From contig NZ_JAQSLK010000002.1 of NCBI RefSeq assembly GCF_028649595.1, positions 301,700 through 365,699 of the forward strand: a DNA stretch of 64,000 bases, given 5' to 3'. Every line of letters begins with the position of its first letter. The first letter of the stretch is position 1. Positions 60,317-64,000 of this stretch are shown piece after piece. A program made the translations under genes and the position numbers. The notes under the pieces are model-generated. The model saw only the letters and a list, made by a program, of their open reading frames with translations, was not told the DNA's origin and did no database searches. The stretch comes from Campylobacter magnus. GTDB lineage: Bacteria > Campylobacterota > Campylobacteria > Campylobacterales > Campylobacteraceae.

Positions 60317-60552
60317 GTAAGTTTAATATCACCGAAGCACTGATATATGAAAATCAAGGGCTAAAAGAAGAAGCCCTTGAAATATATAAAAAAATCCTTG
60401 AAAGCGACCCTGATAATTTCAAGGCTGCAGCGCATTTGCGCCGCCTAAAAAAAGAAATGGCAGAGCCAAATAAAGAAAAACTTGAAATGTTTTTGCGCTT
60501 AAGAGATGAAAATGAAATAAAAGAGTTTAAAAGGTGGTTGATTAGCCTATGA
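60313..60552 (+). CDS. TPR-like small protein
   Basis: 79-aa protein with one tetratricopeptide-like helix pair ([46 protein letters not shown]) and a basic helical tail. It overlaps leuB by 4 nt and the next gene by 4 nt. A similar small gene lies before the CiaD-type gene in C. jejuni (as I recall, Cj0787 before Cj0788). Likely a protein-interaction adaptor; partner unknown. Confidence 0.7.
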   Translation: MSKFNITEALIYENQGLKEEALEIYKKILESDPDNFKAAAHLRRLKKEMAEPNKEKLEMFLRLRDENEIKEFKRWLISL

Positions 60553-61214
60553 ACAGTATCGAAGATATCGCAAAAATGGCTATTGAAGAAGTGGGAGCTG
60601 AGCTTAAAGAGCTAGAGAATTCTAGAATTCCCACCAAAGCTCCAAAGCCTCTAAGAGCTGCAAATGAAGTACTAAACGCTGCTATAAAAAACGATGAAGC
60701 TGCGCAGCTAAACGCAGCTAGCGCAGCTAGTGTAGCTAGCGTAATAAAAGAAAAAGAAAATGAAAACACTCTAAATATCACAAATACTAATAGCAATACA
60801 TTTGGAGCTGAGATTAGAGTTTTTGGTGAGGCCCAGGCAGGTGAGGCTCGGGCAAAGGATACTAGCGCAGATTTGCCTGATAGCATTGCAAAAATGGAGT
60901 TTGCTGGTCTTGATGCTACGCCAAATGAGCAGGATAAAAACTTTTTGGCAAACGCCACGCTTACAGCAAATGCCACGCTTGCAGCAAATGCAGCTATAGG
61001 AATTACTGCAATAAACTCTATTGATAGTACTCAAAATACTAGCGCAAATAGCGAAAAAGAGTATCTTTTAGCACTAAAAGAGAGGCTAGAAGTGCTTTTT
61101 GCTGGGCTAAAAAACAGCGAGGGCAATCTAAGTTTGCGCCTTGATCTTACTATTCGTTTTTTGGAATTTTTACTTGCAAATACAAACGAAAGACTTACTA
61201 AACTACCAAAATAG
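60549..61214 (+). CDS. CiaD-like protein
   Basis: 221-aa protein matching the position of C. jejuni ciaD (between the TPR-like gene and cca). The N-terminus (SIEDIAKMAIEEVGAELKEL) and the helical C-terminus (EYLLALKERLEVLFAGLKNSEGNLSLRLDLTIRFLEFLLANTNERL) are the parts that look conserved; the middle is alanine/asparagine-rich low complexity with repeats (TLTANATLAANA). An in-frame GAATTCTAGAATTC palindrome at 60618-60631 encodes ENSRIP. CiaD in C. jejuni is a flagellar-exported effector; the same role here is inferred by synteny. Confidence 0.6.
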   Translation: MNSIEDIAKMAIEEVGAELKELENSRIPTKAPKPLRAANEVLNAAIKNDEAAQLNAASAASVASVIKEKENENTLNITNTNSNTFGAEIRVFGEAQAGEARAKDTSADLPDSIAKMEFAGLDATPNEQDKNFLANATLTANATLAANAAIGITAINSIDSTQNTSANSEKEYLLALKERLEVLFAGLKNSEGNLSLRLDLTIRFLEFLLANTNERLTKLPK

Positions 61215-62268
61215 CGAGCTAAAAGTCGAGTTTGAAAAAATCAAATCTGCCCTTGCGCCGCACACCAAAAGAGCGTATTTTGTAGGCGGCTGTGTGCGAG
61301 ATGCGCTACTTGGGCTTGCTTGCTATGATTATGATATCGAGATTTACGACCTTAGCCCAGAGCTTTTTGATAGCATTATGAGCGAACTTGGGGCAAAGGG
61401 CGTGGGAAAAAGCTTTTTTGTCTACAAGCTTGGAGCCTTTGATCTAGCTTTGGCTCGCACTGAGAGCAAAAGTGGCTTTGGACACAGGGGCTTTGAAGTG
61501 CGTGTGTGTAATGATGAGCGTAGTGGTTCGCTGCGCCGTGATTTTAGCATAAATGCGCTTATGTTAAATATTTTTGATAATAGAATTCTAGATTTTCATA
61601 GCGGCAGAGCTGACTTGCTTGCTAAGCAGCTTAGGGTGGTTAGCAAGCAGACTTTTTGCGATGATAGCCTTAGGGTGCTAAGAGCTGCGCAGTTTGTAGC
61701 TAGGTTTAATCTAAAAATTGAGAAAAAAAGCCTAGAGCTTATGCGAAACATCGATATTAGCGACCTTAGTAGCGAGCGAGTGCGAATGGAGCTAAATAAA
61801 CTTTTTGGCGCAAAATATCTTAAAAAAGGGCTTTTAGCAATGAGAGAGCTAGGGCTTGATAAAAAGCTAATTGGCTCAGAGTTTAGCGATGATTTCATCA
61901 AGCGTGCTATCTCTCATGCTAAAATTACTAAAAATCATCTTAGTATCCCTTATGATATTTTTTGTGAGTATGGTGTGCTTTTAGCTGGTTTTGAGAGTGT
62001 AAAAAAGCAGGCTTTTTTAAAGCGAGCAAGTGCTAAAAAGCTCTGTGAACTAGCACTGAAAATACCGCTAAAAAACTGGCTAGGACTAAATACAAAAGCT
62101 CGCATAAACCTAGCAAAAAAAATGGGAGTTTTTGACGAAAAACTAAGACTTAGCCTAGATGAAAACGAGCTAAAACGCTTAGAGTCAAAAGAGCGAGAAA
62201 GACTGATTTTAAGGGCAAAAAAAAGCGCAATAAATACCGCAATTTCAAAAATAAAAGGGCAAAAATGA
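61174..62268 (+). CDS. cca: CCA tRNA nucleotidyltransferase / poly(A) polymerase family protein
   Basis: Adds or repairs the CCA end of tRNAs. The core motif YFVGGCVRDALLGLACYDYDIEIYDLSPELF shows the class II nucleotidyltransferase G-G-x-V-R-D and D-x-D residues, followed by RRDFSINALMLNIFDNRILDFHSGRADL and LRVLRAAQFVARFNLKIE. No in-frame ATG exists ahead of the core: TTG at 61174 after GGAATTTTTAC is preferred, with TTG at 61141 as alternative. It overlaps the preceding gene by 41 nt. All tRNAs in the window already encode CCA, so a repair role is likely. Confidence 0.85.
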   Translation: MQIQTKDLLNYQNSELKVEFEKIKSALAPHTKRAYFVGGCVRDALLGLACYDYDIEIYDLSPELFDSIMSELGAKGVGKSFFVYKLGAFDLALARTESKSGFGHRGFEVRVCNDERSGSLRRDFSINALMLNIFDNRILDFHSGRADLLAKQLRVVSKQTFCDDSLRVLRAAQFVARFNLKIEKKSLELMRNIDISDLSSERVRMELNKLFGAKYLKKGLLAMRELGLDKKLIGSEFSDDFIKRAISHAKITKNHLSIPYDIFCEYGVLLAGFESVKKQAFLKRASAKKLCELALKIPLKNWLGLNTKARINLAKKMGVFDEKLRLSLDENELKRLESKERERLILRAKKSAINTAISKIKGQK

Positions 62269-63131
62269 TAGGAATAGATCTAGGCTCAAACACGCTAAGA
62301 GCGTGTAAAATGAAGCAAAACGGCGAGCTTATATGGGGTTTTGAGCGCATTGTAGGCTCGGCTCGTGGCATGGATGAGAGTGGGCTAAAGTCTCAGGCAA
62401 AAGAGCGAATTCTAAAAGCCCTTAAAGAGCTAAAAAGCGAGCATGAGCTAAGCGGGGAGTATTTTGGCGCAGCCACAGCAGCATTTAGAAGGGCAAAAAA
62501 TGCGCCTGATTTTTTAGCGCAGATCAAAAACGAGCTTGGCATAGAACTTGAAATAATCAGCGGAGAAAAAGAAGCCTCGCTTGTAGCACTTGGCATAAAC
62601 TCACGGCTAAAAGCCCTTGGAATTTCTAGCAAGAACGCTCTTTTTATAGACCTTGGCGGGGCTAGCACGGAGATTTCTTTTAAAAGCGAGCTAAAAAGCT
62701 TTGATTTTGGTATCGTAAGCTTTGCTAATGATTTTTGCAGCGATTATGACGCAGCCAGCGAGGTTTGCGCTAGTGCGTGCGAGTTTATTTCAGGCTTTGA
62801 GCCTAGCATGGTGGTGCTTAGCTCTGGTGTGCCAACCACAGTAGCCGCACTAAAAATCGGTCTAAACTACGCGAGCTACGATGCTAAGCTCATAAATGGT
62901 ATGCGCTTAGAGCTAGGAGATTTTGACACAGCCGCTGCTAAAATTCTAGCCAGCAATGATAAAGACACACTTGTAGGCAAGGCTCGTAGCGATCTTTTGC
63001 TTTGTGGGACGGCTTTGATGAAATGCTTGCTAGCAAAAGTATCTGCGCATTTTGTGGTGGTAGATGATGGGCTTAGAGAGGGCATTTGTTTTGCGCTTTT
63101 TAGTGGCTCTCTAAAAGCTAAACAATTCTAG
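62265..63131 (+). CDS. Ppx/GppA phosphatase family protein
   Basis: Exopolyphosphatase/guanosine pentaphosphatase-type protein. 288 aa, the single ASKHA domain without a C-terminal HD part. Motifs: MIGIDLGSNTLRACKM (phosphate 1), AAATAAFRRAKN, IISGEKEASLVALG, ALFIDLGGASTEISF (phosphate 2), SSGVPTTVAALKIGL and VVVDDGLREGICFALF. Substrate (polyP or pppGpp) cannot be distinguished. It overlaps cca by 4 nt and is the last protein gene before the rRNA operon. Confidence 0.85.
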   Translation: MIGIDLGSNTLRACKMKQNGELIWGFERIVGSARGMDESGLKSQAKERILKALKELKSEHELSGEYFGAATAAFRRAKNAPDFLAQIKNELGIELEIISGEKEASLVALGINSRLKALGISSKNALFIDLGGASTEISFKSELKSFDFGIVSFANDFCSDYDAASEVCASACEFISGFEPSMVVLSSGVPTTVAALKIGLNYASYDAKLINGMRLELGDFDTAAAKILASNDKDTLVGKARSDLLLCGTALMKCLLAKVSAHFVVVDDGLREGICFALFSGSLKAKQF

Positions 63132-63400
63132 AATTCCCTAGTTTTTTTGCTTCGCAGCTACTAGTTTTTTTAGGGGTTAGGGGGTATTTTTTCATTTAGG
63201 AATTCTAGAATTTACTTAGTATTTCTAGAATTTTACTTATGGAATTCTAGAATTTTGTTTAGGAATTCTAGATTTTTACTTAGTATTTCTAGAATTTACT
63301 TAGTATTTCTAGAATTTACTCTAGGAATTCTAGATTTTTATTTAGAAATTCTAGAATTCCACCTAGAATTCCCTAGCCAATTTTAGAATTCCCTAAAAAC
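63123..63400. repeat. Dense palindrome cluster ahead of the rRNA operon
   Basis: At least a dozen variants of the repeat in about 260 nt, including GGAATTCTAGAATTT, TATTTCTAGAATTT (four times), GGAATTCTAGATTTTT, GAAATTCTAGAATTCC and GAATTCCC ends, plus one TTTTAGGGGTTAGGGGGTA unit (63167). The TATTTCTAGAATTT variants look like recent tandem spread. Confidence 0.8.
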
Positions 63401-63449
63401 TTTTAAAAAATTTTCAAAAAACTTTTAAAAAAACTTTTTAATTTTAATC

Positions 63450-63476
63450 AAACTTTAAGCAAAGCACTTGTATAAT
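63450..63476 (+). promoter_or_regulatory. rRNA operon promoter
   Basis: TATAAT at 63471-63476 in a CTTGTATAATTT context with AACTTTAAGC upstream, the T-rich -35-like region usual in Campylobacter. It lies about 200 nt before mature 16S. Confidence 0.6.
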
Positions 63477-63675
63477 TTCAGCTCGCTTTTGGAGAAAAGC
63501 CTTGCTGGAATATGATTATTTCATTATTTTAGCGTGTTTTTTAATATTTTTTATGTTAAACGAATACAAAGTCAATCTTTGAAATCTAAACAAGTGATCT
63601 AATCGAGCCAAACTATTTTATATAGTTAAATAGTTTTAAGATTAAACTTCACATACCTTATTTATTTTAAGGTTT

Positions 63676-64000
<325 letters not shown>

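Noticed and set aside
63123..63400. Regularly spaced short repeats suggesting a CRISPR array
   Set aside because: Units are palindromic, of variable length and spacing, with no unique spacers and no cas genes; they belong to the GGAATTCTAGAATTCC family.

Overview
The window is a Campylobacter chromosome segment (Campylobacterota). The evidence is the partial 16S rRNA gene at the right edge, the order DUF2018 - periplasmic protein - polyprenyl synthase - hemA - proS - hemC, the CiaD-like/cca pair, FlaA-type flagellin and FlgH genes with flagellar sigma-factor promoters, and rpoB and rpoC as separate genes overlapping by 8 nt. The species cannot be fixed from what is here.

Layout. (1) About 1-27.9 kb is the right part of a prophage with a siphovirus-type tail: replication genes, RusA resolvase, terminase, a Mor-family activator, a minus-strand block (MuF head protein with a toxin-like tail domain, tail assembly chaperones with a probable -1 frameshift, tail tube, major capsid), then plus-strand scaffold, fibre, lysis, portal, tape measure and tail-tip genes. 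The repressor, integration or transposition genes and left end lie outside the window. (2) 27.9-28.6 kb is a dense repeat cluster. (3) 28.6-40.3 kb holds flgH, pta-ackA, a methyltransferase, an outer-membrane barrel, and the DUF2018-to-hemC cluster. (4) 40.7-42.3 kb is a sigma28-type flagellin gene. (5) 42.4-56.8 kb is the translation/transcription block: four tRNAs, tuf, rpmG, tRNA-Trp, secE, nusG, rplK, rplA, rplJ, rplL, a small TOBE-domain gene, rpoB, rpoC. (6) 57.2-63.1 kb holds a secreted-looking EF-hand-like protein with a sigma28-like -10 box, leuD-leuB, a TPR-like protein, a CiaD-like protein, cca and a Ppx/GppA protein. (7) An rRNA operon starts near 63.68 kb.

The most striking feature is a repeat family based on the palindrome GGAATTCTAGAATTCC. 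It fills almost every host intergenic gap and also occurs inside two genes, where it encodes N-S-R-I-P in frame. Each copy carries two RAATTY sites, the methylation motif reported to license DNA for uptake in C. jejuni, so a DNA-uptake-signal role is a testable idea. It is mixed with REP-like hairpins and a roughly 100-nt structured repeat whose hairpin changes by compensatory substitutions. In the prophage, notable points are two matched 23-bp palindromic operators, near-identical extended -10 promoters firing into gene-free structured DNA, a split tail-tip protein, and an unusually rearranged structural module.
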